Source of the DNA: Blastomussa wellsi
Taxonomy: Eukaryota; Cnidaria; Anthozoa; Scleractinia; Plerogyridae
Length of the DNA stretch: 64,000 nucleotides
Direction: 5' to 3'
NCBI GenBank assembly: GCA_947652115.1
Contig: OX393561.1
Span: 25,103,689-25,167,688 of the forward strand
Shown one piece after another: positions 1 through 8,519 of the stretch. Numbering within the stretch: position 1 is the first letter of the stretch; every line of letters begins with the position of its first letter. Under the pieces are notes generated by a model. It was not told the origin of the DNA, searched no databases, and was given only the letters and a program-made list of their open reading frames with translations. A program made the translations under genes and the position numbers.

Positions 1-16
1 GGCTGGTCAAGCATGA

Positions 17-190
17 AAAGGTGTCAAAGACAATGTGGATCATTATCAACAAGGTGGCGCCCTGCTCAGTATTCTCAAGAACGCTGCCACGATCAGGTAC
101 AAGCTTGGAAAGGACAAGAGGTATAAAAGAATGGGTGCCAAGGGTGTCACAGGCAGTTACAAAAGACGCTCTGCTCCGTGGGAAGTATGA
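17..190 (+). pseudogene. small basic protein, 5' part outside or broken
   Basis: The frame is open from after a TGA at 14-16 to the stop at 188-190. The product is short and strongly basic, with a hydrophobic patch (GGALLSILKN) followed by a Lys/Arg-rich stretch (KLGKDKRYKRM). It is the first of five plus-strand reading frames that follow each other closely. Its stop overlaps the next start as ATGA (187-190). Small basic proteins like this are typical virion-core candidates in adenovirus/adintovirus-type elements, but no family motif is decisive. The left part of the gene is either before the window or interrupted by the TGA. Confidence 0.4.
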
Positions 191-516
191 TTCGATTACG
201 CAGACAACGTCCTTTCTTGGAGGCTATTCTCAAAGAGGCCAATAGGAACAGAAGACAGGAGATGTTAGAACACGCTAATGCTGATCAGATCAACGCCGTG
301 AGCGAAATGATTCTCAACCTATTAAAAAACAGAATTCCTGTTCATCCGATCACCATGGCTACACTTCACCGCTATAAGACCACGCTATGCGAAGTGGGGA
401 AACGTAAAAACTCAGTGAAGAGACGATGAGAACATCTACAAAAACAAAACGGAGCTGTATTCTGGAAAAGTTTACACGACGTGTTCGAGGCATGTCACTG
501 CAAGAGCAGAGACTGA
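187..516 (+). pseudogene. basic virus-like protein with one internal TGA
   Basis: ATG 187 overlaps the preceding stop. The frame reads a helical Arg-rich N-terminus, then a conserved-looking block (MLEHANADQINAVSEM), then a basic KRKNSVKRR segment. A TGA at 427-429 interrupts it, but the same frame stays open to the stop at 514-516 and contains a Trp/aromatic segment (NGAVFWKSLHDVF). Similar small basic proteins recur in cnidarian Polinton-like loci, by recollection of the family and not checked. Role unknown; a core or membrane-active virion protein is an inference. Confidence 0.5.
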
Positions 517-517
517 A

Positions 518-852
518 GTTACGGTATATAAAGAGAGCAACACACGCTTGGTCGAGTTATTACAACAAGCCAATGAAAGAGTGGAACAACTGAAAGACAA
601 TGTCTAGTACTGGAGTCAGAAATACAATAGCTTATACCAAGAAGATGTGGCTTTAAAGTACGGGGACATCTGCGAAACATGTCAAATGACACGAGACACA
701 CCATGCCTGGTAAGACAATCACGTTGTGCGTTGACTGTGTCGAGGGTAAGAAAACCTTTTAGACTCTTCAACTAAGATTGGAAAAGAAACAAGAAGTGAG
801 ATACTGGCAAGACTGCTACGAGACATTATTGGGTGAGCATTTGGAACAATGA
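518..852 (+). pseudogene. coiled-coil protein with CxxC motifs, decayed
   Basis: The frame from 518 gives a heptad-rich segment (RLVELLQQANERVEQLKDNV), an in-frame TAG at 605-607, then a Cys-containing block (GDICETCQMTRDTPC). Near 760 the reading moves to another frame, which ends with a coiled-coil tail (RLEKKQEVRYWQDCYETLL) at the stop 850-852. That stop overlaps the next ATG (849-851) as ATGA, the same tight spacing seen at 187-190. No clear ATG remains at the 5' end. One nonsense change and one frameshift make it a pseudogene. Confidence 0.45.
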
Positions 853-1463
853 CAGAAGAGGTGATGATGGTGCCCACGAAAGAGTTTGACCAATTGGTTC
901 AGTATTACAAAGGAGAAATCACGGACAATGCTTTGTTGAACAAAGCAGGTCATTTGGCCGCCGAAAGCCACCTGTTACTCAAAGACAAATCGATTCCCGC
1001 TGCTTGAGCCGTCAAGAAAATTAAACCTCTAGCTCGAGAGAGAGGTCGTTTGACCAAACGTATCAGACAAGTTGTTCCTTTGTCGAGCAGTAGTGTCGAT
1101 GAAGAGGAAGAGGAAGAAGAAGGGGCATTGGTGAGTGGACCATTGGAAACCATGTTCAAACAATTAATCAAGAACACTTCCCATGGTATGATAAAACCAA
1201 AGATCAAGGAAGAACCCTCCACGTCAGGTGTTAAAAAGAAATCACCTCCAACCAAATCACCCATTCCACCCGATTCAGAACTGGGAATGCTACTAAAAAA
1301 GGCTGACACCCTCCTGGGAAAAGAAAAAGACAAAAAAGGCAGAGGCAAACGTAAGAACAAGGCCAAACGTTTGAAACCTCGGCCCGGCTGGGAAGATTGG
1401 GCACAGAAGAAAAAACTGCGTCGACAGCTAAACTATGACGAAACCGAAGAGGAAGACGACTAA
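849..1463 (+). pseudogene. acidic/basic virus-like protein with one internal TGA
   Basis: ATG 849 opens a frame that reaches 1463 with a single TGA at 1005-1007. The N-terminal third is a mixed helical region (EFDQLVQYYKGEITDNALL). It is followed by a Glu-rich run after SSSSVDEEEEEEEG, a Pro/Ser/Lys linker, and a very basic C-terminus (KGRGKRKNKAKRLKPRPGW) that ends in another acidic patch. The composition suggests nucleic-acid binding. Its last 29 bases overlap the start of the PLA2-like gene in a different frame. Function unknown. Confidence 0.5.
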
Positions 1464-1791
1464 GAGACGAAAGATCTTTCAAGGCAGTGGACTTGATCTT
1501 CAAAAGCTATTGGCAAAGACTGGGATGGAATTTCATTGGCCTGGGTATCGGTACATTGGGCCTGGTACCAAATTGACCAAGAGACTGAAACGAGGCGACC
1601 TGGGAATCAATCGACTGGACAAGATTGCTAAACAGCTCGATTTCGATTACGGCCGCGCTAAGAATTTGAGGGACAAGTGGAAAGCCAACGAGAAGATGAT
1701 CAAGGCTATCGACAAGTTACCTGGAAGTAACAACAAGACAGAAAGGATTGTAAAGAAAATCCTGCAAACCAAGAAAAAACTGAAATTGTAA
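1435..1791 (+). CDS. parvovirus-VP1-type phospholipase A2-like protein
   Basis: A 118-residue intact frame starts at an ATG inside the end of the previous gene. A basic leader (KPKRKTTKRRK) precedes the diagnostic block with the calcium-loop-like YRYIGPGT at about residues 39-46 and a downstream LDFDYGRAKN helix. In catalytic VP1-type PLA2 domains the helix carries a His-Asp pair; here the His position is Leu and only the Asp is kept, so the domain may be non-catalytic. Such domains help virions breach endosomes in parvoviruses and occur in some adintovirus-like elements (family knowledge). A possible AATAAA lies near 1816. Confidence 0.65.
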   Translation: MTKPKRKTTKRRKIFQGSGLDLQKLLAKTGMEFHWPGYRYIGPGTKLTKRLKRGDLGINRLDKIAKQLDFDYGRAKNLRDKWKANEKMIKAIDKLPGSNNKTERIVKKILQTKKKLKL

Positions 1792-2990
1792 AACGTTATT
1801 ATGTTACTAAAAGAAAAATAAAGTACATTGTTGGCGTTAAACACGACTCGTTACAATACTTTGACCTCGTAATAAGCAAACAAAAAATGTTGGGTGTATC
1901 CTTCAACACATGCGGAGCAGTAACCAAATGGGAAGGTTGGGAAAAACGTGAAAGAGAAGGGTTGTGAACGAATTTTTTCAGTGCTGTCACAATTGACTTA
2001 TGCCCACTGTGTTCAGCGGTTAACAGTTTTTATAAGATGCGAAGCGAATCGAGTCCCTTGCGACCTTTTATTATTTCATGTTCTATCTTTAGGGTTGAAT
2101 TTTTAATTCTTTTTTCGCTTTGTGTATATATTAATTTCCTTTAGCTCTGGTATTCTATGGCACCTTATTAATTAGAGCTTGTTTTACTTGCGAATGGTCC
2201 TTTAAAAAGTATGAGTTTCGCAAAATATTAGCGGAGCTCTGACGGTCCGAAGGGTTGCCAAGTGGAGCCCATACTCATATGGGAAAGAAAATGAACCCAT
2301 GAGTTGATGTTCTCATGGTTATCATGGCCAGCGGTATTGCTCGTGGGCGTGTACGCACGACGACGGAGTTGCCCAACATGGCAGTCATAAATAGTCATGT
2401 CAGCCTTTCATTGTTATAGGGCATCCATGCTATGATCAATTGACAGCTGTCAAATCAAGGTATACACTGACCAGTATCACATGACAGGAGACAGATCTGA
2501 AGTTGACCGCTGACCAGGTATTGTTTTTTCATTGATCGCAGGCTCAGGTCCGATTTTTTTGGCTTCTGGAAGCTTTCGTGGTCATTCTTAGCGGACATTC
2601 TGCAATTGGAGTTGACTTCATTTCGTGAGTCTTGCTGTCTCGTTTTTTCAGCAGTTACGCACGTCTCGCGGTCTCGAAAGGAAGTCTCGTAGTTGTGATT
2701 TTTGGTTAACATCCCATTTAGCTCTTGACTGTTGACAGATTTTATACCTCGCGCAGATTCATTCAGCAGCTTTATTATACATCAGAAGGCTCTTTTAGAC
2801 ATGTTTATATGACTCGTAGAAAACATTTGCTGGTCTAAACGTCTGGCGCTCGCATTTAAATTACTTAATGTCTCACAAAGTTTCGCATTTACCATTCGCT
2901 AAGGTGTCGCTAACAGTTAGGGAATTTAAGGAATCGGAAAAGAAACCACGTAACAGTTTTGTTACGGTCTTAGAATAAAACATGGTTACC
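1792..2990. other. non-coding stretch, nothing recognised
   Basis: AT-rich DNA between the virus-like cluster and the inverted-repeat element. The open frames here are short and have no recognisable domains. I could not identify a repeat family or the end of the left-hand virus-like element in this interval. Confidence 0.4.
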
Positions 2991-3018
2991 ATTGATCATT
3001 GCTTTTAGGACATGTGGT

Positions 3019-3034
3019 GGCTCCTAAAGGAGCC
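3019..3034 (-). terminator. histone-type 3' stem-loop (minus strand)
   Basis: On the minus strand this reads GGCTCC-TTTA-GGAGCC: a 6-bp stem with a 4-nt U-rich loop, preceded by an A-rich stretch with C and followed by ACCACA. Those are the hallmarks of the metazoan replication-dependent histone mRNA 3' stem-loop. It lies about 20 bases after the stop of the minus-strand frame ending at 3054. No histone is encoded next to it. Assignment is by motif only. Confidence 0.55.
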
Positions 3035-3053
3035 GTTTTTTGTGTGTGTGTCT

Positions 3054-3485
3054 TTACACATCAAATAAAGACAGGTCAAAATTTGCAACTAAGTCCTGCG
3101 CCTGTTCTGCTTCACTTACAGCAAACATGTCTGCTAGATGTTGTTGTTGCTGCTCTGAGGCTAATGCCTCATTGCAGCCAAAGGTTCTTCATGGTCCACA
3201 TTTGTCATCAAGTTGTTTACAATTGACTCCATTTCATCCGTGCGCTGAACGCCATCCAATGACGAATCATGCTGCTGCTCTGTTGCTTTCTTCCTTTGGA
3301 CAAGTTTCTCCCGCTGTTTCTGAGCCTTGTAAAGATCTGGATTTACCGTCACCAGAGTTTTACTTGCTCGTAGTTGACCTTTGCATTTTTCCTTCTGTGT
3401 CGTTTCCTTGCTCTTTATACTTTTCTGGATTTTCTTTTTTCCACCTCTTTACTCTCTCTCTGGATTTTTCAGCAGTGGAAGGCAT
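3054..3485 (-). pseudogene. Lys/Arg/Gln-rich element protein, frameshifted
   Basis: Reading minus from ATG 3485, the start is a basic repeat-like segment (SRERVKRWKKENPEKYKEQ). A frameshift near 3380 leads to TVNPDLYKAQKQREKLVQRK, and another near 3165 to a Gln-rich acidic tail (EQQQQHLADMFAVSEAEQAQ) ending at 3054. The basic repeat style resembles the NRERINEYCRRYYAKNKERI repeats of the gene at 61877-62350, in a related element. Probably a DNA-binding protein of an element; function unproven. The histone-type stem-loop follows directly. Confidence 0.4.
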
Positions 3486-3927
3486 GACTAAGCTTGTCGA
3501 AGGACGATTTGAATGTCTTTATTTGACAACGATTTTTATACCCTTTGATTACAGTATAGGTCAAAAGAATGCTTAATAAGTCTTTTAATATGTTAAAGAT
3601 TACAAAACTGTCGACCTGGGATAAGAGGTACACCTATTCATTTATGGAACAAAGCGCACGGCATTTTGAATAGCCATAGGGACAACAAAGCGCACGACAG
3701 TTTGATTAAGCGCTGCGTAAAAATGTTCAGATCACATGGACATGTGTAAAATGATAAGCAAAAAATCGACTCCGTGCGTTTTAAACTTTTTCGAATCAAC
3801 AAGAATAAACCATAATAATTATTTTCATTCTCGGCGACACAGTTCGTGGGATAAGAGGTACACCTATTCATTTATGGAACAAAGTGCACGGCATTTTGAT
3901 TAAGCTGTTTTCATTTCACAAGCGCTT

Positions 3928-4176
3928 TTGGAAGTGGAGAGGGATCTTTCTCTTCCTGGCAACTCCTTGGTGAATGCACTGCCATATGAAAGTCTACCTG
4001 TTCGTCCAGAGAGGAAGAAATCCCTACTGCAGATTACACTCGATAAAAATTTTATGGTAAGAGTGCCAGATAAACTTCTCCGTCACTCCAGGGAGTTACG
4101 TCTTAGGAAGAGAGTTGCGGAACAGGAGGAGACCATCTCACTCCTTATAATAACAAAACAAAAACGGCTCCTTTAG
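3928..4176 (+). CDS. unrecognised short ORF ending in the stem-loop
   Basis: An 82-codon frame with a Leu/Arg-rich C-terminus (RHSRELRLRKRVAEQEETI) ends inside the histone-type stem-loop at 4166-4181. ATG 3928 may not be the true start. It is divergent from the minus-strand gene 3054-3485 and may be a remnant of a paired second gene. No domain recognised; it could be spurious. Confidence 0.2.
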   Translation: MEVERDLSLPGNSLVNALPYESLPVRPERKKSLLQITLDKNFMVRVPDKLLRHSRELRLRKRVAEQEETISLLIITKQKRLL

Positions 4177-4181
4177 GAGCC
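4166..4181 (+). terminator. histone-type 3' stem-loop (plus strand)
   Basis: GGCTCC-TTTA-GGAGCC preceded by AAAAAC and followed by ACCACAC: the same 16 bases as the minus-strand hairpin at 3019-3034, facing the opposite way. The stem is perfect over 6 bp with a 4-nt loop, matching the histone mRNA 3' processing signal. Confidence 0.55.
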
Positions 4182-4599
4182 ACCACACGTCCTAAAAGCA
4201 ATGATCAATAGATTGTTTTTTTACTCTCTCCCCTTCCCACCGCACGCTCACACATCTCGTTTGAAACTATTTCTTTCCGAGCACATGTCACTAGGACCTG
4301 TAAACGTCCCAATTTGAGAAATTATAATTATTAAAATTTTGCGTGATTTTTATTTGCGTGACAGATTACCAATAGTTCTCTTGCATGCTCAATTACTTTG
4401 ATTCTCATCGTGACGTCATTTTATTGAAACGCTTTTTCTCATTCTATATGCAACATGGTCCTGTGACCCAAACCCCTCACTTCTGCTCAGTTACTGCCTA
4501 AACCGACGGTCCTTACTGGTAGCGAGTGCTAAGTATTCTTGTTTGCCAAAAGCTGAAACATTAACATACAGAAAATGTTACAGATACATAGATTACTTC

Positions 4600-4717
4600 A
4601 TAGAAAGTGCGACGTACGGATTTTTATTCACGAGTTGCAAAACTTTGGAAAACGAACGAGTGAGTTTTCCAAAGTTTTGCGATGAGTGAATAATAATCCG
4701 TACAAAGCACTTTCTAT
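4600..4717. repeat. foldback (MITE-like) palindrome
   Basis: Two arms of about 50 bp (ATAGAAAGTGC...GCAAAACTTTGGAAAAC and its inverse) flank a short central spacer. The arms pair almost completely, forming a long hairpin. No coding content. Confidence 0.65.
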
Positions 4718-6703
4718 GCTGTAATTTGTTTATTATATATAACGAGTACTCAACCATTGTAAACTTAAAGCAATTTTTCTAGTCTATAATTAAAGAGTTA
4801 AACGCAGCGCGAGGAAAACAAAGCTGCAAATGCATTCTGATGGCTTTCCAAGCGAGATCTCTTTTAAATAGAAAAGAAAAATTACGGCGACGACAAGCTA
4901 TCGTAAACAAGAACTTTATGTAAATAGTGGTATAAAACACACTGTGTTCATACTTTTTAAAAGAAAAGCTTTTGCTATCGCATCGAGAAACGTCGCCATC
5001 AGTGAATCAACTACTGCGCGCAAATCAACTGGCGAATTTTTGAACAAAAGTTGTGATAACACAAGGAGTCGGTTCATTAAACAACAATTACGACGTAAAT
5101 CCATATTCAAGAGTGAAATATTTACTTTACCCTGGTGTTCCCAAGAGTGCTTGAATTTTCTTAGAACGTCTATGGCTGCATTGTATCAAAGCTACAATGA
5201 AAGTCTTTCATTTCTTGGCTTTCCCTTATCGACATTTAGTTTGTCTTCGCTCCACCTGGAGAATGATTTTAGCATTTCCATATCATAACTGTGTTCTCAA
5301 GGTTTTGCTTGGCGTGTTTCTGATGGCTTTCCTTTCCATAAAGTTCTCAAAAGTACAAAATTTGTAGCGAAAACATAAACTGTCTTCGAGAGCTTGCAAA
5401 CTTGGTTAGGTCGTTCTACTCTTGATGCTGATTGGTTATATTTTTCACATGTGAAGAAAGCTATACGCGAAGCTGATTGGACGTATCGCTTGTCTCACAT
5501 GTGAAAATATAGCAGATATAGAATTCTATCTGCAAGGTTTATTACCTAAAATTGTCGCTATATATATAATAAATATAGTTTTCTTTATTGTGTATAAAAT
5601 ATATTTTCTTTTGGTTTTATCGAAGCCTTGGAGTCAAAGGGAATATTAAATGCACTAAAAAGGAATAACGTCAGTCATCAGGGTCTGGAAGGGTATTTTC
5701 AGGATCTGGGATTTGACCAAAATACAGTGTGGGATTCTGGAATACGGTGGGCGGGATTGAGCAGAATTTGGGCACGGGATGCGGGAATTCTTGCCTGATT
5801 TTTGGGAATTCAGGAAATTTTTCACTACCTAGATGAACGTTCTGACCGCGAAAGTGAATCAACCAGGCGAGCGCTAACTGGTAAGTGTTTCCTGTTGAAA
5901 AACAAAACAAAAAACTGTCGAGTTTGCCTGGTTAATAGTTATCTAATTGAAGCTGTCAGTTAGGAACCCAGTTCAGCTAATTACCAGCTGTCAGAGTATG
6001 ACTCTGACTACAATAGCACCAATGAAGAAGAGACAGTCGAGGGAGTTCCTGTAAACATTTTATCAAGGGCAGTGCGAACGTGTACAGGAAGACCCATCAC
6101 GCTTTCATATTGGGCTCTTTCATCGTACTGAGGTATGAAGAGCTAATTGCATTTTGCAGCAGTCTCACACCACCGTAAAATCAAAATAACAATGAAAAGA
6201 GCAAATCTATATCTTAAATTTATTAGCTTATGCAAACATTAGTCCTATTTTAAATAAATTTTTGAGGAAAGAAAAACGGGATTCGGGAAAGCGAAAAGTG
6301 CGGGATGCGGGATGCGGGATTCGTGTGAAAAAGGAGCAGAAATGCGGGAGCAGGACCCCCCCTCCAGACCAGAATGGATTGTGCATTCGAACATCGGCCA
6401 ACACATCCCAAGTGCAAGCCTTTACACATAGAGTATGTTTGATTGTTGCTTTAATTGCTGGTTTTCTCGAATGCTGCCACTAAATACACACATTGGCACT
6501 TTTTTTTGTTTGTCGAAGTTGTAACATTCCTGAAAGATAACATCATAGGCGTCTTTAGAGTCACGCAATGTCCGACATGCAGTTCCAAATTAAAGTATAT
6601 ACCTGTTCAGGGCAAAAACCGATAATTAACTTTTTAAGCAGCAATTCAGTTAAATTTTAAGAGTGCGGCTTCACGTTCCATGCCAACGTCCTGTTCCCCA
6701 CGT
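4718..6703. other. repeat-derived non-coding DNA
   Basis: No convincing gene. It contains inverted CACATGTGAA/TTCACATGTG patches near 5447 and 5500. It also has a region of degenerate GGGATTCGGGA / GGGATGCGGGA short repeats (about 5680-5800 and 6270-6350). The open frames in both are low-complexity products of these repeats. A 114-codon frame at 4944-5288 shows no domain. Confidence 0.4.
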
Positions 6704-7000
6704 GAACAGATCCACAAAGCAACATGGATGTCACCTTATCGAGTAACTGAAAACCAATTAGACCATCTTGCCATAAGTCAACGTTTGAGAAGAACACTGC
6801 AGAATGCATGAGTAAAAAGAGGAGTCTCCTTGGGCTATGATCACATCGTGGTGGTCTTATTGAAGACCAAGTTGGCTACTAGAGAGAAGTCTAAATGCCC
6901 AAGGAGAAAATTCAATGTTGTGAAAATACAAGATCCAAACATGAGACATGACTTTCAGATCAAGCTACAAAACCAATTTGAGCCCTTGCTTACTGATTGA
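6704..7000 (+). pseudogene. LINE endonuclease C-terminal fragment
   Basis: The frame includes IHKATWMSPYRVTENQLDHL followed, past an in-frame TGA, by a GYDHIVVVLLKTKL segment. This corresponds to the C-terminal part of the apurinic-type endonuclease of non-LTR retrotransposons ('craniofacial development protein 2-like' sequences), where an SDHHL-type motif closes the domain; here it is YDHIV. Internal and terminal stops show decay. The matching reverse-transcriptase piece lies at 7640-7938. Confidence 0.6.
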
Positions 7001-7639
7001 GAAAGGATTGGAAACTGATCTGGATAAAGGCAATGGCGACACTCAGAACATTAGGGACCATTCATTTTTTATGGGAGGGGGAGGATGGGTGAGAAAATGT
7101 GGGGACTTGAAATTTTAGCCATGGCAAAAAGGCGGTCCTTGGGATAATTTTTCTGTTAAGTAGGGGAGGAACCTCGAAATTTCAAACAGATGATATCTTT
7201 CAAATAAATGAAAACAAAAACATAACTATAGAGTGCAAATCAGAGCTGGACACCCCAGATTTCATGACCGGCTCACTGTGATTCTTCTAAGGACAGTCAG
7301 CCTTGCACAGTATTTTGGTGCAGTCATGGAATATGATTTATAGTAACAATTTATTTATTTGGTACTGCCACTTGTACACAAGATTAGTTTAAAGAAGAAT
7401 TAACTTACCATAAACATATTACTGCAACTATTTAACTTTCAACTCTAGTGCTTCACATGCACAGTGGATCCAAGTGGTTGAATTGTTTCCATTAAGAAGA
7501 CCACCCAGCGTAACATTCCAGATGTGAATACCATAGAATATAAACACCAAGGCTGTGTTTTCACTAGGACAATTTTAGCATTGCTCCTAACAAGCTCCAC
7601 TTTGAATCCGTTCTGAACATACCCACTCCTGACCAACCG
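7001..7639. other. insertion within a LINE, unclassified
   Basis: About 640 bases separate two parts of what looks like one LINE (endonuclease before, reverse transcriptase after). The stretch begins near a GGGACCATTCATTTTTTATG purine-rich motif typical of short interspersed elements. No coding sequence is supported. Confidence 0.35.
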
Positions 7640-7938
7640 GCGGATCCCCTAATTGTCGGTGCCCCCTTGCCTATCAACTCTGGTCAGATTACCAGAGGGG
7701 AATTTAACTCAGCCCTTAGCTGCCAGGGCTAAATAAATTATCTTCTGAAGTATTGAAAGCAGGAGGATGTAGCAGCATGGTAGAGATTTGGCATAAATTA
7801 TTAATCTTGGCTCAGGAAAAAGAAGAGATACCCACTGATTGGAAATGGGGTCTTTTGGTAAAACTGGTGAAGAAGGGTGGGACCTGAGCTTGTTTGGAAA
7901 CTGGCAGGGAATAATTTTGTTCTCTATACTCGGCAAAG
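7640..7938 (+). pseudogene. LINE reverse transcriptase N-terminal fragment
   Basis: Frames here give LPINSGQITRGEFNSAL, then SSEVLKAGG, then EEIPTDWKWGLLVKLVKKGG, and after a frameshift DLSLFGNWQGIILFSILGKV. These correspond in order to the fingers of LINE reverse transcriptases, where an 'A(x)GPD(x)IP.E.LK', a 'P..W' and a 'NWRGI.LL' block follow each other. Several stops and shifts: a dead fragment, 3' truncated before the catalytic motif. Confidence 0.6.
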
Positions 7939-8192
7939 TCTAAACCAGAGGTGATAAAATGAATCGGACTGGGGCAATTGGCAACAAAAGATGTGTACAT
8001 CTACTTGCAGAGAAAGGCCATTGAAGCCTGCTACCTTACTTCTTTGGAAGGTATTGGCACTGAAAGATTTGGAAGGTGGAAGAAAATAAAGAATATGAAA
8101 TACCAGCACAAAGTCGTAAATGAATGTTGCAGTTTTCACTGTTAATTTTTCATCTTTATTCTATTTTAAATGATGACTACATTGGTGGAATG

Positions 8193-8502
8193 TGCAGAGA
8201 TACTGCTGACTGGAAGAACAATCCTAGTACAACCGCTGACCAGTTCACTAGAGTCGAGTATTCACGGGTCGGACATTTTGTTTTAGTTTATACACGAACA
8301 CTAGCTATTACAGCTTCTAGCGATCTAAATGTAACTTGTTGCCTCGTTCATCACTATATTACGTAAGTTGATTCTCGTTCCTATGTATTTAGCTCGCTAG
8401 TTTCTCCATCTTATTGTATTCTTATCTTATTTTTGTGTATTAGTTCTCGTTCATCGTTGAGATTATTAAACCTATCATCATCGAGAAGGCTCGTTTGCTT
8501 CA
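8193..8502 (+). repeat. 5' LTR of Gypsy element 1
   Basis: Starts TGCAGAGATACTG and ends TTTGCTTCA; preceded by GAATG. It differs from the 3' LTR by T/C (CTGACTGG versus CTGACCGG) and C/T (GGCTCG versus GGCTTG). I did not recognise a primer binding site immediately downstream (TGAACGAGAAGTAAACC). Confidence 0.92.
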
Positions 8503-8519
8503 TGAACGAGAAGTAAACC

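Larger units (their letters stand above)
2991..4209. repeat. inverted repeat pair bounding two divergent transcripts
   Basis: The roughly 52-bp block at 2991-3042 recurs in inverted orientation at 4155-4209, including ATTGATCATTGCTTTTAGGA and the GGCTCC-type hairpin. The hairpin faces outward on each side, so the arms look like matched 3' ends of two divergent genes, not simple transposon termini. The internal DNA (3054-3485 minus, 3928-4176 plus) holds short coding remnants. It overlaps the TIR-like remnant at 3608-4520. Confidence 0.6.
3608..4520. mobile_element. remnant of the same TIR family as 60385-62909
   Basis: Two copies of a block beginning GGGATAAGAGGTACACC (3619 and 3849 regions) with AACAAAG(C/T)GCACGGCATTTTG match the sub-terminal repeat units at 60600-60780 and 62530-62690. 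The stretch 4340-4490 (TTTTTATTTGCGTGACA, then ATTTTATTGAAACGCTTTTT, then CATGGTCCTGTGACCC) matches the TIRs of the element at 60385-62909. The right end probably lies near 4510-4520. I could not find the left end. The relationship to the stem-loop-bounded genes is by position. Confidence 0.55.

Noticed and set aside
3040..3576. 178-codon plus-strand frame
   Set aside because: Cys/Phe/Ser-rich shadow of the minus-strand Gln/Lys-rich gene; its composition is the antisense of those repeats.
4166..4181. Histone gene next to the stem-loop
   Set aside because: No histone-fold sequence was found in any frame within 1 kb on either side.
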